Positions 36,202-49,383 of a DNA stretch of 64,000 nucleotides are shown piece after piece (position 1 is the first letter of the stretch; each line of letters starts with the position of its first letter). The DNA is from Trebouxia sp. TZW2008. Lineage: Eukaryota > Chlorophyta > Trebouxiophyceae > Trebouxiales > Trebouxiaceae. Location of the stretch: NCBI GenBank assembly GCA_002118135.1, contig BDIU01000407.1, positions 1-64,000 on the forward strand. Direction: 5' to 3'. The position numbers and the translations under genes were made by a program. A model generated the notes under the pieces. The model worked only from the letters and a program-made list of their open reading frames with translations, was not told the origin of the DNA and searched no databases.

Positions 36202-39200
36202 TCAAATTGTGCTCCGCACTTGCTCAGCCTTAGAGGCCATGGCAAACTCCAGAACACAGTCAGCTAGCTTTTGTGGCTGTTCTAGATGTGCGCAGTGGCC
36301 GCAATCCTCAACCCAGACAAGCTTTGACTTTGGTAAGACCTGACTGAACTGTTCTGCATACTCTGGCTTCAGAATCTTGTCATTGCGGCCCCATACAACC
36401 AGACACTCCTGCTGCACCTCAGCAATGCGCTTACTGATTGAATAGCCACCAGTCTGAATGAAAGCAATATTGGCCTCGGTCCAACCTGCAGCAGCATTTC
36501 AGCTGAGTTGGACAAACAAGCCAGAGCTATAGTTACAAGCAATAGCAGCATTGACATATAGTTTCTGTCATAAAAGCGGCCGTGACATTACCATCAACAC
36601 AACCCACCAATATGTCAAGCAAGACACTGCCAGGCAAACGTTCAACAAGTCATTGCAAGGCATGCAAACACTGTATTTGTGCCCGTTGCATGCAATACAG
36701 ATGAGCTGACTTGTTTTCTCTGTCATGTATCTGGTTGACAACTGATGCTTGTCATGGTAGTGCCAAGCACCTGACAAAGTTGAATGAAACACACTTGTAG
36801 CAACAAGAACAAAACTTCTTACCTGGCAAGAAGGTGTGTAGCCTGCCTATGTTCATGGCATCCTGGGTTGCAAGGGCTTGATCTTTGTACGCCAAAGTAT
36901 TGGCATAGTTACGGATGGCTGTTGACTTCAGAATCTGCAGGGTAAGGCCCCCTTTGGAGTCTAGCTCAAAACTGCTCTCACAGCAGATACTGTGATGACA
37001 TGCATCTGATACAGGCATGCAGATGTATGTACACATAACTGCCTAATCTTAGTAGATGCTGCGTGTCATCAAAAGTCACTTCAGCATGTTAGGCAGACTT
37101 GATGGAAATTTGAATGCATCGTGCATTGCGGCCTTCATGCCATGGTGATTGCATTGCACAAAGACAGCGCGTCATGCATCTTTCTAACAGCTCTGCCTGG
37201 CAAATGCGCCTGGGAACCAGCCTGGACTGCAAAGCCCAGTCTGATGGTCTTGAGCAATTTGCTGAAAGAATACCATTGCAACGCACAACCTCATGAGATA
37301 TATAGATGAAACATTAGCATGCGTCCAGGAAATATGTGGGCATTCAGCCAATTTGCTGCGGTGAGTCAACCACCCACTTGTACAAGCAGGTTGATCAGGA
37401 ATCTGGGAGCAACTCTCCAGGGACCCAGGCCGTCAATGAACCCTTGCGCATCCACAAGCACCAGCTTCTCAACAGCTTCTGGGTACTCTACGGCAAAGTC
37501 CATAGCTATTGCTCCTCCTAGGCTGGTTCCAAGAACGATCATTGGCCGCTTGATCTATGCTGCACAGCAAGTCAGCATGTGACTTGTTTTCCTGACACTT
37601 ATGAGTCAGTGCATTGTTGGAGCAAAGATGACAGCGTTGACTTGTAAGCTCAAACTGCTGTTGTCAAGATGCAGCTTGAACTTGTAAGCCTGTCACGGTG
37701 TGCAACATAGATGTCATCAAGGCAGTTAGATTTGGGAAAGAGAAAGGCTCAAATGAATGCCAAACAGCTGACCATGATGGAATGCTCCACAATGCAGTGT
37801 ATGCTCTTTGCAAGTACAAGCACGTTGTATGCCTGGACGTATCCCAAACAATCCAGCAGTTTTGCCTCATTTGAAGCAAAGAAGGCCTTGCATGATTTCA
37901 GTACATAGTCTTCTCAGCTGCAGACCTTTTGGTGTCCATACATCGTCCAGCACAGCACAAATGGACAATGAAATGCCACCTCAGCATATGCTGATGATCA
38001 ATCCAAAGCATTCAGTCAAAAGCACTGTAAACAGTATGAGACTTGGTTTGCAATACCTTCTCCTTCCAAAAGGCATACAGGTGGTCCCGCTTCTGTTTGG
38101 GTCCTAGCTTCATGTCTTTGTGTCGGGCAGCCCCACTATCGCTGAAACCCCAACCCACCAAATCCACTGCCCAAGTCTCTAGTTTTGCTTCCATGAGAGG
38201 AATCAACCGCCTAAACTCAAGGCTTGAGCTGTCAAATCCGTGCAGCAGCAGAACTGGCGGCTGATCCCCGTGGCTGCTGCCATACTCTGCAACCGTCACA
38301 GGGAATATGATACTGATATCAAATTATGTCTCATGTTTGTCATGAGGAGTACGAACCGCGGCTTGAGCTGTCAAAGCCATGCAACAGCAAGACTGGCAAC
38401 TGATTGCTGTGGCTGCTGCCATAATCTGCAGTTGTCACATGTCGTGTTCACAATATGTAATTGACATCACAAAATGAAAATCCATTGCCTGAATTCCAGG
38501 CTTGAGCTGTCAAAGCCGTGCAGCAGCAGGACTGGCGGCTGCTCCCTGTGCCTGCTGCCATACTCTGCAGGCACCATATGCTTGTGATGTAAAACAAACA
38601 GTCTTGTTACTATCATTAAGATCATTTGTAACTGGACATTCCTTCAGGAGCGGCAAGTGCAGCAGACAACAGCAGTCAAGAGTGCACTTTCGAAAATTCA
38701 AAGTTGCAAACCATGCAGCAGCAAGTTTGGCGGCTGAACTCTGTGACTGCTGCCATATTCTGCAGCCAGACCACATGCCTCAAATACCAACAACACAGTA
38801 TGAACTTTGCTCTGCATCAGCCATAGGAAAGGTGAGAGTAATGATTGTGACTTTGACAAAGCACCCTAGTCAGCACATGTGAGACACTGACTTAATCCAA
38901 GATGAAAGTCACACACAGGCAAACTCGCTTCAGACCTGGCTGTGCACTTTTACTGAGGTGAAATGTTTTGAATTTTTGTTCAAAATTTACCAGCAGGGCC
39001 GAGGTATGCTGTCTCTACAGGACAAGTCAGGGAAGGAGCATTGATTGTACTTCGCTGCATGCGCGCCATCACATCTAGAGCTGCTTGTTCCTTGATCATG
39101 CTTGCTTGCTCTGGAAAGAATTCAGGGTGCTGCATCTTCTGCAGAAGCAGCAGAGTCGTCGACAAGGGTTTCAGGCAGATTCACCGCCATAGTCTCCGTC

Positions 39201-39367
39201 ACTCGACTTACGGTGTGCGCTTTGTTGGATGCTTTGCATGTGAACCCTTGGCGTCTGGCTCGACGACTGTTTGCGGTACGCGTGACATGCCCAGCAAGCA
39301 GCCTTCCCTGTGGAAACTGCTGACAGGCTGATGGACATGGATGGCAGACGGGCAATGTTGTAGTCAT
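36202..39367 (-). CDS. Alpha/beta hydrolase with N-terminal targeting leader
   Basis: The exons are 39367-39185, 39138-38991, 38286-38057, 37554-37378, 36934-36823 and 36485-36202, in phase, 377 residues. The leader (residues 1-60) is Arg/Ser/Thr-rich and suggests plastid import. The fold is complete: PPVLLLHGFDSSSLEFRRL (oxyanion loop), ETWAVDLVGWGFSD, the nucleophile elbow GTSLGG with Ser198, YPEAVEKLVLVDAQGF, LVVWGRNDKILKP with the acid residue, and CGHCAHLEQP with the catalytic His. The substrate is unknown; plant relatives include plastid esterase-like proteins. Intron 1 would be only 46 bases, which is short but gives the right phase. Intron 2 carries three partial copies of exon 3. The gene is divergent from HAP2. 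Confidence 0.84.
38345..38770 (-). repeat. Three partial copies of alpha/beta hydrolase exon 3 start
   Basis: The true exon 3 starts at 38286. Copies with acceptors near 38428, 38566 and 38765 repeat the tgcag acceptor, the nattatggcagcag start and up to about 75 bases (coding HGFDSSS-like sequence), then stop at different points inside the exon. None keeps the exon's donor. Confidence 0.9.
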
Positions 39368-39782
39368 TGCGGGTGGTGATGCCGCCTTTGCTATCACAAT
39401 GCGCCAAAGGATGCACTAGCCAGAATACTGTACAAGCTGCAGTCGTGCGTCAGCTGCAACACCAACAGGCGCGTTGTTTGCACAATACTTGTGTATGATG
39501 GTTGCGCAGCCTGACAACGAATTGGGGCTTGCAATCATACTCTTGAACGTGCGTCAGCCTCGTGTGTTTGCCCAAGAGCCTTCGCTGCATGCGGTCAAAC
39601 AACACGAACGAAGAGATGTCGAGTGTGCCGGTTCGCGAATCAACCGGCACTCGGATGCGTCATTGCGCAACAATCCCCGGCATGACGCCGTTATGGTAGT
39701 ATGCGTGAACATCGGCTGCTGCAATTCACAGATGTTGCTCGCTTGAGCCGCATGCGTTGCTTCTCAGCCCTGCGAAAGCAGC
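39368..39782. promoter_or_regulatory. Bidirectional promoter region, hydrolase and HAP2
   Basis: These 415 bases separate two divergent start codons. CpG is frequent from about 39540 to 39900, continuing into HAP2 exon 1. No coding sequence is recognised. Confidence 0.45.
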
Positions 39783-42700
39783 ATGCCTAACAGGCTTGCG
39801 GGCATGCTCGTTGCATGGGTGCTGTTGTCCGTGACAACAGGTGTGGTGACGCAGACAGTGCTATCTTCGAGCTCTCTCGCGACTTGCGTCAACGATGGCA
39901 CGGTGAGCTACCGTTTATCATCGCATGCTGAAATGACTTGTTGTTTGCCGGCATGCCCTGACTGTCAGATGCGTACCTGACAGGCGGCAGCAACCCAGCT
40001 CTCCTGCTCAAAGAAGCTGGTCGTCAATTTGGTCATTGCTGCTGGGACAAACCTCGTGACCGAGTCTCTCGATTTCACTATTCCTTGTATTGGCAGGTGA
40101 GCAACCTTTGCTGCTACATGCACAATTTCTCCAACCCCTCAAGCTGTTTGCTTGCTTTAGCTGTTGCAGCAAACCTGGCAATGTATCTGCAACTCCACTG
40201 TGCTACCAAGACCTGCTGCTCACAATTTAAGATGGTTCTCTGACATCATGTCGTGCAAGCTCAAGTTCATGAAGTGTCATCCAGCCCATGATGCATTGCT
40301 CATGATGCACTGCACCTCCCAACATCCAAACTTGCCTTTGATCTTTTGGGTCCCAATGCTGCTCTTGAGTCAATGTCACTGATTCCTGAAAGGATGCTTG
40401 CCCGTTTTGCCTGCTGCAGCACTGATGGCGTCTAATCCATGCACATGAGGCTACATCACAAACTCCATCTAGACTTGTACTGCACCGAGCATCCCAACCC
40501 ACCAAAGCATCTTGATCTTTGGTTGCTTGTGAGAACAGGCATCAGTTTGTTGCATATTCTGACTTGCACTGTTTGGCCTGCTGCAGCTCTGATGGGGTCT
40601 GTCCGTGCACATGCGACTACACCACAGATTCCAGCTGTACATGCCGAGACTTGGCTCAGTCCATCAACATCACCATGACTAAGAGCCCTGTCATGGCCAC
40701 GTACCCACTCACGTATATAAAGTCCTTCAACAGCAAGCCATATGAGCAGATCATTATGGTTGGCGGGAATTACCCAATCTCATCATGTGATTCCGGAGGG
40801 AACAGCGCTTCACCCACCTGTGGTTGGGCTACAGATGCCAGTGGCAACAAGATTGTGTAAGCAAACTGACTTGCCTCAGCAACAACATCTGCACAACTTC
40901 TGTCACATTGTGATCAGCCAAACTCCTGGCTGCAAGGATAATTGCATGTCATGTCATGTGACTAGTTTAGTCATAAATGGGCATTTTGGACATCTCCTTT
41001 GCACAAGACTACGTGTTCTTGCATGGTTGCTGTTTCCTGTTCAGACCCATCATCCACCCCAGCTGTCATCATCCAATCAACAGTGAGAGATGTGACTTGC
41101 CAGGTGAGTGTACATGCAGCCACAGTCAAGGCATCTGCTGTGATTGCCCACTGTCAACTGACTATGACACGTTTTTAGGCAGTAGCAGCAGCACCACTAC
41201 ACGTGGCAACCTGATCCTTTCCAGATTTTGAGCGTTTTGCTGCATTGTATCCGCAGGAACAGTCAGGGTTTCTGTTGTGAGTGCTCACTGTCAGCAGTCT
41301 ACGACACAACCCTGGGCGGCAGCAGCAGCACCACCACACGCGGCAACCTCAACTGCAACCTGTTCTCAGCTGGCCTTTTCTTGGACGGTGTGCCAGGGTC
41401 TGCTCACTGCATGAGATATGCAGATCTGTGGTATGCGGTGCGTTTGCATCTTTTGCTAGCATCAAATCTCAATACTCTGGTACCTGCATGAGGCTTGCTC
41501 ACTTTGAATGCATGTGGTGCGTGGGGTGATGCAAGACACTGCTTGCCTGTCAAGACAGTCACGCATTCACGCTGCTGGCTCATGTCTTGACGATACATCC
41601 TCGTGTTAATCAGCCACAAAGTATGACCAAGTGCTTGAGTTTCTGGGCACTTTGACATCGGACCACAAACTCGCAACCTTTGTGCATGCACTGGATCATG
41701 TGTAGCAAATTCTTTAGTGCTTGCACAGCAGCGATTGGCAATCATATGAGTATGCATCAATGTGGAGCACAGTCTATGATGAGTTTAAAGTTTTGCCTAA
41801 CTCGCACAAAGATCCTGTGATGTTGCAGGGATATCAGCTAGGTTCTTCACAGCTGGACTTTGCCATCCAGATTCAGGTGACTAGCACCACAAATGCGTCT
41901 TCTGCTACGACTGTCACGGAAACCCTGCAGCTGGACCCTAGCGACCCATATGTGCTGGATAACGCCAATCTTGTGAGCGCGCAGCTGCTGGGAGACCTGC
42001 TGACTTACACAGCGTTACCAGTGTTTACAGACACTTACTTGATGATTCCAAGCCCTACAGGTGAGTTGCAGCTTCAGCCAGTCGCCAAAACAACACATTA
42101 TGCAAAATTGCTCGTTACAAAGGTTTCTGGCTATCCATTGCATGTGACCAAGCCACTGGACATAGCAACAGCTTTGAAAAAAGTCCAAAAAGGATCTTGA
42201 TGCAGCCTTTGAACAAGTCAGGCAGCCCTCATTGCTCTGTCCAAAGCTGTGAAAGGCATGGGGGCCTGAGTCTGCCTTTGCCTGTGGGCGCATCTACTGA
42301 GTCAGCCCCTGTGCGTCATCTGCTTCCTGCATTCTGACCCGTCATTTCATGCATCATCGGAGGCATGCTTGTTGAGTTGCAACGTTTTCATGCACTTTGC
42401 AAGGATGGGTGCCCAGATAGCCCCGGCCACAAATCTGTACCAATGAATGTTGGTGCCCAACAGTCCCTTTTACTGCAGCTGCCATCAATTTGTCAACCGC
42501 CATTCAAGGCACCACAAATCACTCTGAATCATGACAGTGACACTGCATTGTAGGTGCGGGTGCCCAAATAGCCCTGACCACCAACCTGTCTAGGTGGATG
42601 CTGGTGCCCAGCAGCATGGTGAATCTGGATGGCAGCCAGTGCAACATGGTGGGCACAGGCTACACCGCCTTTGCCACCCAATCGGTCAGTCATCCAACCC

Positions 42701-45700
42701 CAATTTGTCACCCCAAACTCATCTTTCCTTGTTTTGTGACCCTGATTTGGTGTTTTATGTGGTAGCACGCAACCTGCTGTCACTCATTGGCAAGAAAGTG
42801 TTGGCTCAAGCAGAAATGCCTGCACATGGCTACAGCCCAGTGACAAACAGTTGTTTAGCTGTAATTTAGCTGCTAACACCCGTGTCACCTGCAGAGTGGG
42901 TGCAACCAGCTTCCTCAGACCTGCCTGGCCAATCAGCTGAATGACCTCACAGTGGCTGACTTGGCAAGGCAGGCTGCTGGGACCACCCCCCTCTATCTGG
43001 TGGGGCGCTATGGGGGCGGCATCTCAGGGTCCACTCAGGTGCGTGTGTGCGTGCCCAGATCCAACCTTATTGCAAGCTCAACAAATACAAGAACACAAAC
43101 CAAGCCTAATAAGCAACACATGATGAAACAAAGCAGAGCGGGACAGCACAGCAAACCGGGACAGCACAGCACAGCACAGCACAGCACAGCACAGCACAGC
43201 ACAGCACAGCACAGCACAGCACAGCACAGCACAGCACAGCACAGCACACCAGACTTTCCAGCAGAGTAGAGACAGCAATGCAGTGCAATTGCCTTACACC
43301 CAGGAATTGGTGAAACTTTTTGACATGCAGGCTTTCAGGAAGGTAGCAAATGGGCCGCTGTGGTTTGGGCTGCCCATCACCAGCATCTCCAACAGTCAAG
43401 TGGTACTGAATGTGAACGCAGCCTCCCTGCAACTGGTGGTGAATGCCAGCCCAGGCAAAATTATGTTTGGCCAGGTATACACACACAATCGGACAGACAG
43501 CCCCTGTTCAAGTAACTGTCCTGGCAACATTGTTTGTGATTAGGTGGTGCTGAATGTAAAAGCAGCTTTTCTGCACCTGGTAGTCAATGCCATTTCAGGC
43601 AAAATCACGTTTGGCCAGGTACGCGCATGAACAGACAGCTTGCTTGTTTTGTTGCAACAATTGATGTTACAGTCGCATGAGCACTGCTTTTTGTGCTGTT
43701 TATGATTAACGTATTATTGACCCGTGTCCACTGACCAAGTTGCCAATACTTTAAATTATTGCCGTGTTCCGTGTTGCGTATGCGTATTACGTATTACGTA
43801 TGGTGCGACACTGGTGCAGGCCTTGTGGCATCCAAGCATCATGTATATGCAGACACATGCGCTGGTCCAAAACTGCTGGCTGGTTTTGGAACACTCCAAA
43901 GTGCAACTGCATTGACCACAGCATGGTGAAAGTTACAGCTTGCTGCACTCAGGGTATGCTTCTAGGCACATAGCATTCAAATTGGCAAGCAAAGTCACTA
44001 TTGCAAGATTAACTGTCACAATTGTGGACTTGAATGATGATTTGGGGTTTTGCTGCAGGTGTGTCAGTATGGCAACTCCACCTGTGGCAGCTTCCAGGCG
44101 CTGACTCAGCGGGGTTACCTCATCACAGACATTGCCAATACAGGCTACGTCAACGCCTCTTACACTGTCACGGTAAGACCTGACAGTCACAGTTGTAGTC
44201 ACAGTCGTAGTCACAGTCACGGTCACGGTCATGGTCACGGTGACGGTGACGGTCACGGTCCTGGTCATGGGCACACTCACGCTCACACTCACACTCACAC
44301 TTACACTCACACTCACACTCACACTCACACTCACACTCACACTCACACTCACACTCACACTCACACTCACTCACTCACACTCACACACACGCTCACACTC
44401 ACACTCACACTCACACCCACACCCACACCCACACCCACACCCACACCCACACCCACACCCACACCCACACCCACACTCACACTCACAGTAAATGACTGTC
44501 CTGTACAAGAAAAAAGAGAAAATCTACGTCGTTAGGCGTGTTTGAGAGGCCTCGGATAGACCGTGGCTTCCCTTTTTTGCTCTTCAAGAGCAATCAGGAG
44601 CAGAAATGCGCAGCTAATGAGGATCAAACACTTGTGTCTTGCACTTCCTCTGTTTAGTTGTTTTAGAAATCTTGGTGTTTTTGAGCTTTTTTCTCAGTTT
44701 TATGATGGTATGGTGGGTCAACACGGCATGTAAATGTAAATCTTTCAGCAATTTCTTTGCTTTGTCTCTCTCAATGCTTAGTGTGTTCAATGCCATCACA
44801 TTTATGTTGTAGATTGCACCTGTTACACCGAGTACAATAGGCAGGAGTATCACTTCATATCCCTGTTGTTTGAGCAATGTTTGTAGTCTTGCATGTTGCT
44901 GCTCTTTACGGGCGTATTTGTCTGTGTATCGGGTCTCCGTGCAGTATCCACCTTCCACAATCCATATTTTCCTTGGTAAGTTGCCTTCCACTTTGGAGCT
45001 GAACCTCAGCATGGCTTTCCCTGTCATGTACATTTCACGCTCTGTGGCTGTCCATTCTACAAGCATGATGTCCGATCTCATCTGTACAATCTTTTGCATG
45101 CCTATGCAGAGTCATGGAATCTTAACAGCAAATGGTACTATGTGCCTATGCAGGTGTCTAACTGCTCAGCAGGCATCACCAACCCAGTGGCTCAGCAGGG
45201 CAGCATTGCCGCGCAGTCAGTGTCCAGGTTCACCTTTGACATCTACACCACTGATGACATTGCCACTGACAGCAGCTGCACTGTGGGCCTCATCAACTCG
45301 CTGGTGATGCCCTACACACTTGCCGCCTTGTCGTTTTTCTGCTCAATTCTCTGTGCCAGAAAGAAAGACTAGGTGCCGGTGACAGCCATCGCACTATGTG
45401 GGCCTCATTAACTCCCTGGTACTGCCCTGCACACTTGCTTTTTTGGTGGTTTGCCTGCTTCTTTTTCTCTGTCAAAGAGGTAAGAAGGAGCCATAGCAGC
45501 TGCACTCCCTGGTACAATAAACTCTCTTTGTAACGACCGCTTTGCTCACCAAGAAATTTGTCCTGACATTGAATTGTCCTTACTCAGAGAGACCACTGCA
45601 GTCAGAATGCAGTGATTGGTAACCAATGGCGTTGTCCTTGCATTGAGATTGTCCTTACATCGAGTGTCCTTACAAAAAGAGTTTACTGTACCAGCCTGTG

Positions 45701-48700
45701 TAGTGATTTCGCATTGTAGCAATGGCATTGCTTACCAAGAAAAAAGTTCTTACATCAGAACTGTCCTTACTCAGAAGCAGCACTGCAGTCAGAGTGCACA
45801 TGTCAATTGCCAATTGCATCATCCTGATAAGGAGAATGTCTTTATTGAGTGTCCTTACAGTGAAAACCTACTGTACATCATGGTGTACACAGCTGTTGAT
45901 TGTGCAGCAAAACATAGCAAATTAACAACTTAGCATGAACCACAGGCTCCCTGAAAGAGCTCCACCATGGACCATTTGCTAAAGCCCTGCATGCCGTTTA
46001 GTTTATTATTGTGTATAGCCATTTATTCTTGCCGGTGATCAAAGGGGTCTTGGCATCTTCTGCAAGAAGTAAGCTGTGTTCAGAACCTGACCATTGCATT
46101 GCTGTTCAACAATCTGCCACACTGCAGTTCAGCATCAAACTCACTTCTTTGGCTGTCTTGCTCATACATCTACTTCATTTATTACTGTTCTGATTGTGGT
46201 CCCTTTACTGTCCAGCTCGTTTGTGCCGACATCGCTTGATTGGATGTTGCCTGTTTATCCAGGCAAGAAGATCGCTGCATTCAAATCAAATTTTGCTACA
46301 AATGCAACTGCACGTAACATAGCGCCACCACAGTCACATATCTCCATCATCTTTATCTCCTTTAAGTTAATTAGATGATGTCCAACAATGCACTGATCGC
46401 TCAGGGCAAGAAATTGTTGTTAACTTCATCATTGATTGGGGTTTTGCTGCATCTTTCAGGGCAAGAAGATTGCTACACTGAACGTGGGCTTTGCCACAAA
46501 TGCAACTGTGTTTGACACAGCGCCAACACAGTCAGACATCTCTAGTAAGGTGACTGGCGCTGGCAACTCTACTTCTTCTTCCTCGACCACCTGTAAAGAG
46601 GAATGCGCCATCTATCAGCTGAGCTGCGCTTTCAAGCACAGATGCTGGTCCAGAATATTCCTCTTCTTCGGCTACATTTGCATTGGCCTTATTTTCGGTA
46701 AGCATTCTTCCCGTCAAGCATCATTGCTGTTTCAACCATTCCATGCTAGAATACGTAGTCTGCTGACAGCTCCACTTCTTCTTCTTCTTCTTTGACCCCA
46801 TCTGCAAAAACGTGCGCTAAACAGCAGCTGAGCTGCGCTTTCCAGCACAGATGCTGGTCCAGAAGTTTCCTCTTCTTTGGCTACATTTGTATTGGCCTGT
46901 CATAGGTGAGCAGTGATTGCCACACACCAGAAAGACTCACTTGGCTAGGGATTGTGTTCCATCTGCTTGACATTCTGGCAATTGGGACGGTCAATTTTGA
47001 AGCAATCCACATTGGCATTTGCCTTGTCATATTGAGTTCTCTTTCCTTCCTGCCGACATGAGTGCATATACATACCGTCATTGATTTGAGCATCACATAC
47101 GTACCACATTTACAGTATAAGTATGAAGTGTAAGACAGAAATGCATGTCTTGAACCACGCTGGCGCTGCTGTCTTAACACACTAGACCCTGTAGTCTGCG
47201 TGCTTTTGTGCAGCTGCTGCATTTTGCGTTGCGGCTGAAGGCTAGACCTCAGCTTTTTTGCCACTCAGAAAAGAGAAATGCAAAAATCCCTTGGTTGTAT
47301 GTGTACACAGCTGCTCTGTTTTGAGTAAACTTGCATCACGAACAAAATAGTATGATTTCCTTTTTATCAGTCTGTAATTTGATAATTGATCTTGGGTCTT
47401 AGTTGTACATATTTGTTGGTGCAGCTGCTATATTCTGGGTGGGGTTGCGTCGCGGCTGGTGGTTAGATCTCATTTCCTTTGCCCTCAAGCACATCAACAA
47501 GGGCAAAGCCAAGCCCTCCAAGAAGAAGAGCAAGCACAAGGGGAAGAAGAAGAGCGCCTCGGTGCCTGAAGAAGAAGCGGGGCTTGCGGAAGCTGCTGGG
47601 GAAGGCGCTGCGGAAGCTGGCGGGACAGCTGCTGCCAAGGCCTTCTTCAACAGCATGAAGGCGAAGATGCAAGGGGGCAAAGCTGGCACTGATAGCACCT
47701 CTGGACGTGAGTCATGCTGCCATTTCTGCTGCTTGATGCTTTTGCTATCAACCCATTAAGTGGCCTTGGTCAATGTTGCTAGGTTTCTCATTGAGACAAG
47801 ATCTTGCTTGCCTGCACATGACGTCCTCTGAAGACAGTCCCTGTGCTGTTTTGCTGCACCTGTACGCAGGAACATGGTTTGGTGGCATACAGAGTAAGCT
47901 GAAGCTATAGCATCACAACATACAGACAACAACAGCTGTGACGGCGCAGGCCTTTCAGTGTACAAACTCACGTACTGTGTCTGGAAATCCTCATTGCATG
48001 CAGCAAGCAGAAATTGGGTCACTGCTACATGGATCAGTATCTGAGTGAATGTCTGTGATGATACCAACACTCAAGAGTGTGCCCTGATGTGTGGTGCTGC
48101 AGCAAGGGAAAGTATGTTCATGAAGATGTATGCCCAGATGATGCAGCAGATGACTGGCCAGCAGACCCGCACCTCTACTTCTTCAGGAGACCCATCAGTA
48201 GCACCCACACTCAGCGGAACGGGTCCAGAGTTCTCAGCAGGCATAGCAGCTGTCCGACCCACTTCAAATGTAGGATTGGCAGACCCCAGCAACCCCAGCA
48301 AGAAGGGTTTGGGCAGACCACAGCGCATGTCTCAAATGCTGAAGAACAAGCTGATGATGACTAACCCTCTGGCCTTCAACATGTTTAGTCAAGGCAGATT
48401 GCCTGATGAGGCAACTGGTGAAGAAGAGGAACAGTCTGGACCCTTGCAGAGTGGCTCCATGGAAATGACGCCGTACATGACAGGTAACAACAATCTCTTC
48501 GACAGCAACAATGGCTATCCCCGGCCAGATATGCACCAGCAGCAAATGATGGCAGAGTCTTTGCGCCCCATGTATGGGGCAGATGGAGACCCTATCACAA
48601 ACCCTACTTGGCAGAACTCAGGGCAGAAACAGATGCAGCAGGGCAGCTGGAACGCCCACAAGGGCTTGTTGGCATTACCTGCACCTGCTTCAAGCCTAGG

Positions 48701-49339
48701 CACTCAGGCATCTGACATTTCGTTGGAATTTGATCAGCCTGCTAGGGCTGGAATTGGGCAATTTGGCTCAGGAGCTTTTGCTCAGGCCCAAAATGCAGCT
48801 TACCAACAGAAGCTGATGCAGCAGAAGCAGCTCAAGCAGCAGTCAGCAATGAGTAACTCAATGCAGTCAGGCAGTTCAGGGCAGTTTGGCACAGCCCTGA
48901 TGTCCCCGTACCAGCAGCAGCAGCTGCAGCAGCAGCGCTCAGCTCAGCTTAGTCACCCAGTTGAGACTGATGATGCGTCACTCAGCAACGGTCAGCTGTC
49001 AAGCAGCCAGAACATAGCTGGAGGTTTGCAGCAACAGCAATCTGGTCAATTTGGCTCAGCAGCTTTTGCACAGAGTCAAAGCGCTTTGTATCAACAGAAG
49101 CTGCTGTTGCAACGGCAGAAGCAGCAGCAACTGCAGCAGCAGCAGCAGCAGCAAGTGCCCATGACTCAAGGCTCAGCTCAGTTTGCTCAAGGCCAAGCTG
49201 CCATGTCTCAGCAGCCACAGCAGCAGCAACAGCAAATGCAGCAGTCACCATTAGCTCAGGCAGGCTTGACTCAATATGCTCAAAGTCAAGCTGCCATGTA
49301 TCAGCAGAAGCTGCAGCAAGCCAAGCTGCTCAAACAACA

Positions 49340-49383
<44 letters not shown>

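Noticed and set aside
41040..41105. A real extra HAP2 exon between exons 3 and 4
   Set aside because: None of its frames joins exon 3 (phase 2) to exon 4 (phase 2) without a stop or shift, while the direct join gives the conserved NSQGFCC segment.
43035..43486. Cys/Ala/Val repeat frames on minus, and similar frames at 7515-7761
   Set aside because: They are produced by the pentanucleotide arrays.
44050..44535. His/Thr, Ser/Val and Glu/Cys repeat proteins on both strands
   Set aside because: They are readings of the hexanucleotide microsatellite in a HAP2 intron.
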